A DNA stretch of 12,037 nucleotides from Bacteroidota bacterium (GTDB lineage Bacteria > Bacteroidota > Ignavibacteria > Ignavibacteriales > Melioribacteraceae), in NCBI GenBank assembly GCA_023453125.1, contig JAEXUB010000274.1, forward strand, positions 1 to 12,037, read 5' to 3'. A program made the position numbers and the translations under genes. The notes under the pieces were generated by a model. That model had not been told where the DNA came from. It saw only the letters and a program-made list of their open reading frames with translations, and made no database searches. Of the stretch, positions 1 through 6,054 are shown one piece after another (positions within the stretch are counted from its first letter, which is position 1; every line of letters starts with the position of its first letter).

Positions 1-176
1 TCTCTCCCTTTACACAGGAGGAAATGGGATATACGAGAAGATTTGACGGCACGGGATTAGGCCTGGCTCTTGTTAAAAAATATGTTGAGATAAATAAAGC
101 TGAGATTATGGTGGAAAGCGAGAAGGATAAAGGAACAAAATTTATTGTATCCTTCCCGTGCAATAATAAAATTTAA
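1..176 (+). CDS. C-terminal end of a sensor histidine kinase (partial, 5' end outside window)
   Basis: The frame that begins at base 3 is open from the window edge to a TAA at 174-176 and encodes about 57 residues. It contains the G2 box of a GHKL/HATPase_c ATP-binding domain (RRFDGTGLGLALVKKYVEI), followed by the usual closing strands (a V-E-S-E-K-D-K-G-T-K-F-I-V-S-F-P type tail). This is the normal end of a histidine kinase that autophosphorylates a conserved His upstream. The sensor, His box and any receiver domain lie outside the window, so the signal and partner are unknown. The pattern with Q-E-E-M-G-Y-T-R-R-F before the G2 box resembles multi-PAS hybrid kinases of Ignavibacteria (recollection, not a search). 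It converges on the MORN-repeat gene, with a 4-base overlap of the two stop codons. Confidence 0.88.
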   Translation, partial: SPFTQEEMGYTRRFDGTGLGLALVKKYVEINKAEIMVESEKDKGTKFIVSFPCNNKI

Positions 177-184
177 ATTTTATT
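165..184. repeat. 20-bp perfect palindrome over two overlapping stop codons
   Basis: The half-site AATAAAATTT (165-174) is followed directly by its reverse complement AAATTTTATT (175-184). The central TTAA (173-176) supplies the TAA stop of the plus-strand kinase (174-176) and the TAA stop of the minus-strand MORN gene (173-175). As RNA it could fold into an A/U-only stem of up to 8 bp with a 4-base loop. That is weak as a terminator but can be read from either side. A chance AT-rich palindrome is possible. Confidence 0.5.
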
Positions 185-1471
185 TCCAGTTTCCCTGAAG
201 GAACTCTCTTCAACCAGGTTTCCGTCCCGGTAAACTGCTTTCCGTTTAATCTTTCCCCCGGGATAATAGCTTGTGCAGATGCCGTTAAGAATGTTCATTT
301 CGAATGTAAGCTCTTCAATCAGATTTCCCGATTCATCGTAGTACCTGGCAGGACCGTTCTTAGAATTGTTTTGATAAGTCTCTTCAGAAATAATCCTGCC
401 TGAGGGATTGTAGAATTTCTGTATTCCATTCAAAGCGTTATCTTTATAATTCATCAGCGCGTAAATAACGCCGGAATCATAGAATACTTTTGCTTCCCCT
501 TCAAGGGAGCCGTTTATATAATTAAGCTCCTTATAGAGTTCTCCATCGCGGCTGTATTCAATGCTTCTTCCGTTGAGCGTTCCATTGATATAAAATCTTT
601 CAGCGGCAAGGGCCCCCCCGTCATGATAAAATAGAGCGGTGCTGTCCGGTACATCATTTTTAAAATTCTGGACGGACTGCAGATATCCGCTTGGGTAATA
701 GAATCTATTAATACCTGTTTTCTTTCCGTCCCTGAAAAAGAGCTGAGATTTAAAAGTTCCTTCGTCGTAAAACTCGGTAAAATTTTCCTCTTTCTTTTCG
801 AATTTTCCCATCAAATCGAATCTCTCTCTTTTAATAAGCTGTCCGTTTGAATAGGTGTCAATCACTTTGATTTTGCCGTCGGCATAGAATATTTTGGATT
901 CTCCCTCGAGTTTATCATTCCTGTAATTAGCTTCAAGGGATTTGACTCCGAAATCGTAATAAACTATCGACTTGCCTTCAAGTTTATCATCGATATAATT
1001 TCTTTCAACTTCGGTCTTACCGTTTTCAAAAAATATTGTAGACTGACCGTTGAGTTTACCGTTTTTGTATTTCCAAATTGCAAGTGGTTTGCCGCTTTTA
1101 TAATAGGTCCTGTTTTCTCCTTCGAGTTTATTGTCGGCATAAACAGGTTCGGCCCATAATTCACCGGTTTCATAATACCAATTTGATTTCCCCTCCAGTT
1201 TTCCGTTCCTGTAATTCCACACCATGCTTACCTTTCCGTCTTCAAAATACCATCTTGAGAGGCCCTCTTCCTTGCCGTCAACAAAATTCCATTCTTTCCA
1301 GAGCCGTCCGCTTTCGTAGAATTCCCGGTAGGTGCCGTTCTTTTTCCCGTTAACATAGGTGCCTTCCGATTTCGTTTTACCGTTCGGATAAAATTCTTTT
1401 TTTATTTCCTGGGCATTTGCAGAGTGCGCTGCAATTAGAAGTATAAATGTAAGGGCTAATATTTTTTTCAT
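173..1471 (-). CDS. Secreted MORN_2-repeat protein (YwqK-like), 16 repeats
   Basis: The 432-residue protein opens with a Sec signal peptide (charged MKK, hydrophobic core about 4-16, A-N-A before Q21). There is no lipobox Cys, so it is probably periplasmic or exported. The rest is almost entirely MORN_2-type repeats (Y/F-x-x-G-x-x-x...Y-x-N/D-G/D-K-x-x-G). The key Gly recurs exactly every 24 residues at 31, 55, 79, 103, 127, 151, 175 and 199. After a 15-residue phase jump it recurs at 238, 262, 286, 310, 334, 358, 382 and 406. This gives 16 units in two blocks of eight. Automatic annotation often calls this family 'toxin-antitoxin YwqK family antitoxin'; nothing here supports a toxin partner. 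Repeats of this kind form stacked beta-hairpins. The function is unknown; a surface or scaffold role is a guess. The start ATG (1469-1471) fits the signal peptide. No C-terminal sorting domain is visible. Confidence 0.9.
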   Translation of the reverse strand: MKKILALTFILLIAAHSANAQEIKKEFYPNGKTKSEGTYVNGKKNGTYREFYESGRLWKEWNFVDGKEEGLSRWYFEDGKVSMVWNYRNGKLEGKSNWYYETGELWAEPVYADNKLEGENRTYYKSGKPLAIWKYKNGKLNGQSTIFFENGKTEVERNYIDDKLEGKSIVYYDFGVKSLEANYRNDKLEGESKIFYADGKIKVIDTYSNGQLIKRERFDLMGKFEKKEENFTEFYDEGTFKSQLFFRDGKKTGINRFYYPSGYLQSVQNFKNDVPDSTALFYHDGGALAAERFYINGTLNGRSIEYSRDGELYKELNYINGSLEGEAKVFYDSGVIYALMNYKDNALNGIQKFYNPSGRIISEETYQNNSKNGPARYYDESGNLIEELTFEMNILNGICTSYYPGGKIKRKAVYRDGNLVEESSFRETGNKI

Positions 1472-1498
1472 TCTCGTCTGTAATTGTTATCCGCAGGG

Positions 1499-1506
1499 CA
1501 AACTTA
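1499..1506 (-). promoter_or_regulatory. Candidate Bacteroidota-type -7 element for the MORN gene
   Basis: On the minus strand the bases read TAAGTTTG, an exact match to the Bacteroidota TAnnTTTG element. It lies 27 bases upstream of the MORN ATG, which would give a leader of about 20 bases. The expected -33 region is a T-run rather than a clear TTTG, so the call rests on the -7 match alone. Confidence 0.4.
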
Positions 1507-1554
1507 GCAAGAGAATAAATAATAAAAAAGGGAGTCCATTCGATATTTTTTTGT

Positions 1555-1562
1555 TATTTTTG
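1555..1562 (+). promoter_or_regulatory. Candidate -7 element for the thioesterase gene
   Basis: TATTTTTG matches TAnnTTTG exactly and lies 20 bases upstream of the thioesterase ATG. An AGAGG Shine-Dalgarno sequence (1573-1577) follows, 5 bases before the start. No -33 TTTG is seen at the expected distance, and the region is T-rich, so a chance match is quite possible. Confidence 0.3.
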
Positions 1563-1582
1563 AAATTATAACAGAGGATTTT

Positions 1583-1978
1583 ATGTTTCAGACGAGCAAA
1601 AAGGTATATTTTTACGATGCCGACCCGGCAGGGATTATATTTTACGCTGCAATATTCAAATTTGCCCATTATGCCTACGAAGATCTTATGAGAAGTCTCG
1701 AACTGGAGAAAAACTACTTCTTTGACGAAGAAATTGTCCTTCCGATTATACACGCAGAGTCCGATTATTTCAGCCCCATTACTGTCGGGGAAAAATTATT
1801 GATTTCGGTTGTTGTTTCGCAGCTGAGGGATAATTCCTTTGAGCTAAGCTATAAATTTACAGATACAAACGATATAATACGCGCGTCTGCCAAGACGGTT
1901 CATGTATGCGTTAACAAGAAGACTTTTAAAAAAATACATCTGCCGCAGGATTTATTCGAAAAGCTTAAGACGGCTTAA
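1583..1978 (+). CDS. 4HBT-type hotdog acyl-CoA thioesterase, probable DHNA-CoA hydrolase (MenI role)
   Basis: The 131-residue single-domain protein has the typical length of the 4-hydroxybenzoyl-CoA thioesterase/YbgC hotdog family. The N-terminal signature Y-F-Y-D-A-D-P-A-G-I-I-F-Y-A (9-22) matches the family's D-x-D-x-A-G-I-V-Y-Y motif. D14 aligns with the catalytic Asp of the Pseudomonas 4HBT type, and H29/Y30 lie in the central helix. Such enzymes hydrolyse aromatic or acyl-CoA thioesters in the cytoplasm. Beside a men operon, the likely job is release of 1,4-dihydroxy-2-naphthoate from DHNA-CoA between MenB and MenA, the role of MenI and of cyanobacterial Slr0204. The substrate is inferred from context only; a YbgC-like acyl-CoA role is the alternative. 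The ATG has an AGAGG (1573-1577) 5 bases upstream. The 3' end overlaps menE by 14 bases on opposite strands, so it is not in the men operon. Confidence 0.88.
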   Translation: MFQTSKKVYFYDADPAGIIFYAAIFKFAHYAYEDLMRSLELEKNYFFDEEIVLPIIHAESDYFSPITVGEKLLISVVVSQLRDNSFELSYKFTDTNDIIRASAKTVHVCVNKKTFKKIHLPQDLFEKLKTA

Positions 1979-1980
1979 GC
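1963..1980. terminator. Bidirectional hairpin spanning both stop codons of the thioesterase and menE
   Basis: GCTTAAG (1963-1969), loop ACGG (1970-1973), CTTAAGC (1974-1980): a perfect 7-bp stem with a tetraloop. The menE TAA (1965-1967 on the minus strand) is in one arm and the thioesterase TAA (1976-1978) is in the other. Reading minus, the stem is followed at once by TTTTC. Reading plus, it is followed by ACGCC and then TTTTA. This fits a short intrinsic terminator, better for menE than for the thioesterase. The stem is short for a strong terminator. Confidence 0.55.
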
Positions 1981-3416
1981 ACGCCTTTTAATATCCGGTC
2001 AATTAGGGCCTGCCTGTTTATTTTTCCCATTTCATTCCTCGGAAGGGTTCCGGGAAAATAGAATTTCTTCGGTATTTTAAACGATGATAATATTCCTTTC
2101 AGAAAATCCTTCAACTCTTCTGAGTTAACTGTTTCCCCTTCCGCGGGCTGAATAGCGGCACATACAATCTGCCCCCATTTATCGTCGTTTAGTGAAAACA
2201 CATAAACATCTTCAATTGAAGCATGTTTTTTAAGAGACGTCTCAACTTCGGCGGCGCTAACGTTTTCTCCTCCTGTAACAATTAAATCTTCGCGCCTCGA
2301 TTCAATATATAAATAACCGTTATTATCAATGCGCGCAAAATCGCCTGTATTGTACCACCCGTTAACCAGCTTTTCCGCGGTTTCCTGATTGTTATTCAGA
2401 TATCCGGAGAAGAGGGAGGGAGATTTAACGGTAAGCAATCCATGGGCAATCTTTAATTCAACACCGGCCAGAGGCTTTCCCGCTGAATCTGGTTTATGAG
2501 GAATTTCATCGGGATTTAGAACAGTAACCATCGATGCTGTTTCGGTAGAGCCGTAAACTTTAACAATAGGCCATCCAAGAGCGCCTGCCTTAATTATCAA
2601 TTCCGAAGGGGCCGGTCCTCCTCCGGTAAATGCGAATTTCAATTTTGAATTGGGTCTTAACCCTAATGCCGTAATCCTTTCCAGAGTTGTAGGAACTATT
2701 GAAATTACAGAAGGATTGAATGATTCTACAGCTTCGTTTAGATCATCGAACTGGAGCGATTCAGGGAATGCGGCTCCGCATCCGCTTAAGAGCGCCCGGA
2801 CAAATACCATGAATCCCCCTATGTGATAAAGAGGCAGTGATGAAAGGAAAATATCATCGTTTCCAGGGCGTACCAAAGAATGGTACATAAGTGCCGAGGC
2901 GTGGAGGGAATTGAATGTGTGCGTAACAGCTTTTGAATGTCCGCTGCTCCCGGAAGTAAACATTATAAGCGCCGGAGCCGAAGGATTAAACTGAACCCTT
3001 TCAGAAACCGGGAGCTCATTTTTTGATTCTCCCGGAAAAATAGTCTTGACCGGATTATCAGCATCTGCCAGTGTGCCGCAGAAATATTCATCAACAATAA
3101 GATGGTTAATTTCTGCCAGCTGAACCTGGTACAAAAGTTCGCTATCTGTTAATCTTGTGTTGAGAGGAACCGGAACAGCCCCGATAAGCCAGAGCGCATT
3201 TACAATTACGGTAAAATGATAATTGTGCCTGTATAAAATGCCTATGTTGTTCCCTTTTTCAATTCCGGCTGATTTAAGATATGAGGCTGCCTGATTTACT
3301 TCCCTTAATAATTCTCTTACGGTCAGGACTCTCTGCTCGGTAAATACTGCTTTGCAGTTTTGATTAATTCTGGCGGCCTCGATAAGCCAATGTGTCTTGT
3401 TTTCTATTATTATCAA
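1965..3416 (-). CDS. menE: o-Succinylbenzoate--CoA ligase (OSB-CoA synthetase)
   Basis: The 483-residue protein is an ANL-superfamily adenylate-forming ligase. It activates o-succinylbenzoate with ATP and CoA to OSB-CoA, the MenB substrate. Visible motifs are the P-loop T-S-G-S-S-G-H-S-K (154-162), V-Y-G-S-T-E-T (287-293), Y-N-T-G-D (355-359), the hinge around R-R-E-D-L-I-V-T-G-G-E-N (374-385), and the C-terminal catalytic lysine in N-E-M-G-K (K465). The length is normal. The start is a TTG (3414-3416): no in-frame ATG exists between the upstream stop (3456-3458) and the P-loop, and an AGGAG (3423-3427) sits 6 bases ahead of it. It is the last gene of the men operon, 55 bases after menA with a hairpin in the gap. 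Its 3' end overlaps the convergent thioesterase. The men context and MenE-like P-loop favour MenE over a generic acyl-CoA synthetase. Confidence 0.93.
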   Translation of the reverse strand: MIIIENKTHWLIEAARINQNCKAVFTEQRVLTVRELLREVNQAASYLKSAGIEKGNNIGILYRHNYHFTVIVNALWLIGAVPVPLNTRLTDSELLYQVQLAEINHLIVDEYFCGTLADADNPVKTIFPGESKNELPVSERVQFNPSAPALIMFTSGSSGHSKAVTHTFNSLHASALMYHSLVRPGNDDIFLSSLPLYHIGGFMVFVRALLSGCGAAFPESLQFDDLNEAVESFNPSVISIVPTTLERITALGLRPNSKLKFAFTGGGPAPSELIIKAGALGWPIVKVYGSTETASMVTVLNPDEIPHKPDSAGKPLAGVELKIAHGLLTVKSPSLFSGYLNNNQETAEKLVNGWYNTGDFARIDNNGYLYIESRREDLIVTGGENVSAAEVETSLKKHASIEDVYVFSLNDDKWGQIVCAAIQPAEGETVNSEELKDFLKGILSSFKIPKKFYFPGTLPRNEMGKINRQALIDRILKGVLKPS

Positions 3417-3422
3417 GCCGCA

Positions 3423-3427
3423 CTCCT
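3423..3427 (-). promoter_or_regulatory. Shine-Dalgarno sequence that fixes the menE TTG start
   Basis: The minus strand reads AGGAG, six bases (TGCGGC) upstream of the TTG at 3414-3416. It is one of the better ribosome binding sites in the operon, and it supports a non-ATG start for menE. Confidence 0.7.
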
Positions 3428-3445
3428 GTTTGTTATTTGTGTAAA

Positions 3446-3464
3446 GGGATAATATTTATATCCC
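3446..3464 (-). other. Hairpin in the menA-menE gap
   Basis: GGGATA (3446-3451) and TATCCC (3459-3464) form a perfect 6-bp stem around a 7-base A/T loop, beginning 7 bases after the menA stop (3472-3474). On the transcript the stem is followed by only TTTA, so it is poor as a terminator. It could be a leaky attenuator, an RNA-processing or 3'-stabilising stem, or chance. It does not cover the menE Shine-Dalgarno sequence. Confidence 0.4.
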
Positions 3465-3471
3465 ACTTTTC

Positions 3472-4371
3472 TCATAGCAGAATGCCTGCGGCAAAGAGGA
3501 GACCGTATATTCCGGAAAGTTTTGCGGTAAGTGCGAGGGTCCGGTTTAATTCCTTTCCCTTCAGGGTGTATATCATTTTAATAAGCTTAATGGCTAACGG
3601 AAGGCTTAACAGGGGAAGGAATACAAATAATGATTTGCGGAATGTAAGATAAACTACAAAAGGGACAGCATAAGAAATAATCATAAAGAATAAATACTGT
3701 ACCTGGGTAAAACGGGCCCCTAGTATAACCGCAAGAGTATTTTTGCCGTTAAATTCATCTTCCTCCCGGTCCCTGAAATTATTTACCACCAGAATATTGG
3801 TTATGAGAGCGCCTACCGGAATAGAAGCCCAGTAGACAAATGCGGAAAGCTCATGAGCCTGGACATAGTAAGTGCCAACTGTTCCAACAAAGCCGAAGAA
3901 GAGAAATACAAAGATATCCCCCAGGCCGTTGTATGCAAGAGGAAAAGGCCCCGCAGTATATGCAATGCCTGCGGCAATTGAAGCCAGCCCGATTATAAGT
4001 ATATTCCATCCGCCGATATAAACAAGATACAAACCCAATAGAAATGAAGTGCCGAAAGTTATAATTACGGCTGTTTTCATTTCGCCGGTAGTAACCCATC
4101 CGCTGGCAAGCGCTCTTGTAGGCCCAACCCGGTCCGCTTTATCTGTTCCCTTTAGGAAATCATAAAGGTCATTTACAAAGTTAGTGCCTATCTGAATAAG
4201 CAGGGAACAGAAAAGGGCAACAAGAAATGCGGGGAGATTAAATTTTCCGTCGTGTATTGCAATAGCAGTTCCAACAATAACGGGCACCGCGGCCGCCGGC
4301 AGGGTTTTGGGTCTTGCTGCAAGCGCAAATGCTTTAAATTTTGAAACCCTTATTGATTCCGTCTGATTCAT
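3472..4371 (-). CDS. menA: 1,4-Dihydroxy-2-naphthoate polyprenyltransferase
   Basis: The 299-residue integral membrane prenyltransferase of the UbiA superfamily attaches the polyprenyl chain to DHNA with loss of CO2, giving demethylmenaquinone. The first Asp-rich motif N-F-V-N-D-L-Y-D-F-L-K-G-T-D (64-77) is followed by D-R-V-G-P-T-R-A-L-A-S-G (80-91). The second motif is N-N-F-R-D-R-E-E-D (197-205), followed by G-K-N-T-L-A-V. Both bind Mg-diphosphate in this family. About eight to nine hydrophobic segments fill the rest. R-P-K-T-L-P-A near residue 20 is typical of MenA. The ATG lies 6 bases after the menB stop, so the two are probably co-translated. It lies where menC sits in E. coli-type men operons. 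UbiA/COQ2-type alternatives are unlikely given the neighbours. Confidence 0.93.
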   Translation of the reverse strand: MNQTESIRVSKFKAFALAARPKTLPAAAVPVIVGTAIAIHDGKFNLPAFLVALFCSLLIQIGTNFVNDLYDFLKGTDKADRVGPTRALASGWVTTGEMKTAVIITFGTSFLLGLYLVYIGGWNILIIGLASIAAGIAYTAGPFPLAYNGLGDIFVFLFFGFVGTVGTYYVQAHELSAFVYWASIPVGALITNILVVNNFRDREEDEFNGKNTLAVILGARFTQVQYLFFMIISYAVPFVVYLTFRKSLFVFLPLLSLPLAIKLIKMIYTLKGKELNRTLALTAKLSGIYGLLFAAGILL

Positions 4372-4377
4372 GATTTT

Positions 4378-5211
4378 CTACGGAACTCTTGGAAATTTTT
4401 TAAAGTCGGGTTTTCTTTTTTCATTATATGCGTTTTTACCCTCCTGAGCCTCATCGCTCATATAATACAGGAGTGTTGCATTCCCTGCAAGTTCCTGAAT
4501 GCCTGCCTGTCCGTCCAGTTCCGCATTGAAAGCCGATTTTAGAAGCCTTATGGCGAGAGGGCTCATCTGCAGTATTTCAGAAGCCCACTGTACCCCTTCC
4601 TCTTCGAGTTTCTCAACGGGAACAACTTTATTAACAAGCCCCATATCCAATGCTTCCAGGGCATTGTACTGTCTGCAGAGGTACCATATTTCACGGGCTT
4701 TCTTTTGCCCGACAATCCTTGCCAGAAATCCTGCTCCGAATCCGCCGTCAAAACTTCCCACCTTGGGGCCGGTCTGCCCGAATATTGCATTGTCTGCAGC
4801 AATGGAGAGATCGCATACAACATGGAGCACATGCCCTCCGCCTATTGCATAACCTGCTACCAGTGCTATAACCGGTTTGGGAATGCTTCTTATCTGTTTT
4901 TGGACATCCAGAATGTTGAGTCTCGGCACTCCGTCTTTGCCTACATATCCTTTATTGCCTCTAATGGACTGGTCGCCCCCGGAACAAAAAGCGTATTTGC
5001 CGTCTTTTGCCGGGCCGGCACCGGTAAGAAGTATAACTCCTACCGATGAATCCTCGCGCGCGTCTGCAAACGCATCGTACAATTCAAGAGTGGTTTCAGG
5101 GCGGAATGCGTTCCTCTTCTCGGGGCGGTTAATTGTAATTTTTGCAATACCATCCATTTTTTCATAAATGATATCGCCGTATTCTTTTGCTTTTATCCAA
5201 TTATATGTCAT
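4378..5211 (-). CDS. menB: 1,4-Dihydroxy-2-naphthoyl-CoA synthase (naphthoate synthase)
   Basis: The 277-residue crotonase-fold enzyme performs the intramolecular Claisen ring closure of OSB-CoA to DHNA-CoA. Diagnostic parts are C-S-G-G-D-Q (76-81), A-G-Y-A-I-G-G-G-H (119-127), Q-T-G-P-K-V-G-S-F-D-G-G-F-G (146-159), the R-E-I-W-Y-L-C-R-Q-Y segment (173-182) and a C-terminal R-K-P-D-F-K-K-F stretch. By comparison with remembered E. coli MenB (offset 8), D155 equals catalytic D163, Y89 equals Y97 and Y250 equals Y258. Q146, G148 and W176 match the bicarbonate-site residues Q154, G156 and W184. It is therefore a type I, bicarbonate-dependent MenB rather than the Asp-bearing type II. The start ATG lies one base after the menH TGA (TGA-A-ATG), indicating translational coupling; a GAG lies 6 bases upstream. 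Confidence 0.97.
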   Translation of the reverse strand: MTYNWIKAKEYGDIIYEKMDGIAKITINRPEKRNAFRPETTLELYDAFADAREDSSVGVILLTGAGPAKDGKYAFCSGGDQSIRGNKGYVGKDGVPRLNILDVQKQIRSIPKPVIALVAGYAIGGGHVLHVVCDLSIAADNAIFGQTGPKVGSFDGGFGAGFLARIVGQKKAREIWYLCRQYNALEALDMGLVNKVVPVEKLEEEGVQWASEILQMSPLAIRLLKSAFNAELDGQAGIQELAGNATLLYYMSDEAQEGKNAYNEKRKPDFKKFPRVP

Positions 5212-5212
5212 T

Positions 5213-6049
5213 TCAAACTCTGATAAAGTTAGATGTTAAAAAATTATTAACCAATTTAATAAAAACTTCAGGCTTTTGTAAGTGGGTATTATGCCCGCAG
5301 TCCCTTATTATATGATGCTCCACTTTAAGAATTTTATCTTTCATTCTTTCATTAATCTGAGTGAATTTATCGTCAAATTCTCCGGTAATCAGAAGAGCAG
5401 GAACATTTATATCTCTCAGCCGGTCCCAAAGCACGGGCATAGAACCTGTGCCGAAACCCTTTAGAGAATTGATCAGCCCGGTTTGGTTGTTGTTCATACG
5501 GGTCTTAAGAATTTTCTGGTATTCGTCTGCCGGCAGAGACTTCAATCCGCTGAACATTGGAAGGTTAACCCAATAGCTTCCGAATTTTTCAACTCCTTCC
5601 ACTTCAATTTTACGGGCCATTAATTCGTCGCTTTTAATTCTGTCTTCTCGCAGCTGTGTTTCTTCAATCCCGGCTGTAGAGCTTTCGAGAATAAGTCCGG
5701 CAATCTTTTCGGGAAAATATGAAAAATAAGAAAGGGCGGCCCTTCCCCCCATAGAGTATCCGCATAGAACAACCTTGTTAAAATTTAAACGGTTAAACAC
5801 CGCATCAATCTGTTCAGCAATAGCGCGTGCGCTGTAATGCTCCATAGATTCGGGAGCGTCTGAAAGGCCGTGTCCTATAAGGTCTATTGAGAATGGAAGA
5901 AACCTGTTATCTATTTTGTCAAAGAAAATTTTCCATTCCAGCGCCGAACCGGTAAAACCATGGAGAAACAGGAGCGGAATAAGCCCTTTCCCGAGAAGGC
6001 TTTCATCAATTTCAGCATTTATTGAAATATTGCCGGCTTTAATGTTCAT
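5213..6049 (-). CDS. menH: 2-Succinyl-6-hydroxy-2,4-cyclohexadiene-1-carboxylate (SHCHC) synthase
   Basis: The 278-residue alpha/beta hydrolase eliminates pyruvate from SEPHCHC, the MenD product, to give SHCHC. The oxyanion segment H-G-F-T-G-S is at 30-35. The nucleophile elbow G-Y-S-M-G-G gives Ser99. The acid is in G-E-F-D-D-K-F (D226 by alignment with the MenH G-E-R-D-S-K-F motif). The base is in C-G-H-N-T-H (H253). The S/D/H triad is complete. The position between menD and menB is the E. coli order and argues for MenH over a generic esterase. The ATG follows the menD stop by 5 bases, and its own TGA is one base from the menB ATG. No signal peptide is seen; the enzyme is cytoplasmic. Confidence 0.92.
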   Translation of the reverse strand: MNIKAGNISINAEIDESLLGKGLIPLLFLHGFTGSALEWKIFFDKIDNRFLPFSIDLIGHGLSDAPESMEHYSARAIAEQIDAVFNRLNFNKVVLCGYSMGGRAALSYFSYFPEKIAGLILESSTAGIEETQLREDRIKSDELMARKIEVEGVEKFGSYWVNLPMFSGLKSLPADEYQKILKTRMNNNQTGLINSLKGFGTGSMPVLWDRLRDINVPALLITGEFDDKFTQINERMKDKILKVEHHIIRDCGHNTHLQKPEVFIKLVNNFLTSNFIRV

Positions 6050-6054
6050 AATTG

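Noticed and set aside
173..1471. Toxin-antitoxin system suggested by the usual YwqK 'antitoxin' label
   Set aside because: The protein has a signal peptide and 16 MORN_2 units, and there is no small toxin gene on either side.
3446..3464. Strong intrinsic terminator ending the men operon after menA
   Set aside because: The stem is 6 bp and is followed by TTTA only. menE is needed for the same pathway and lies in the same direction, so at most a leaky element is likely.
4499..5049. Long plus-strand open frames opposite menB (over 110 codons each)
   Set aside because: They are antisense shadows of a highly conserved menB, have no matching ribosome site or recognisable motif, and their residues follow the complement of MenB codons.
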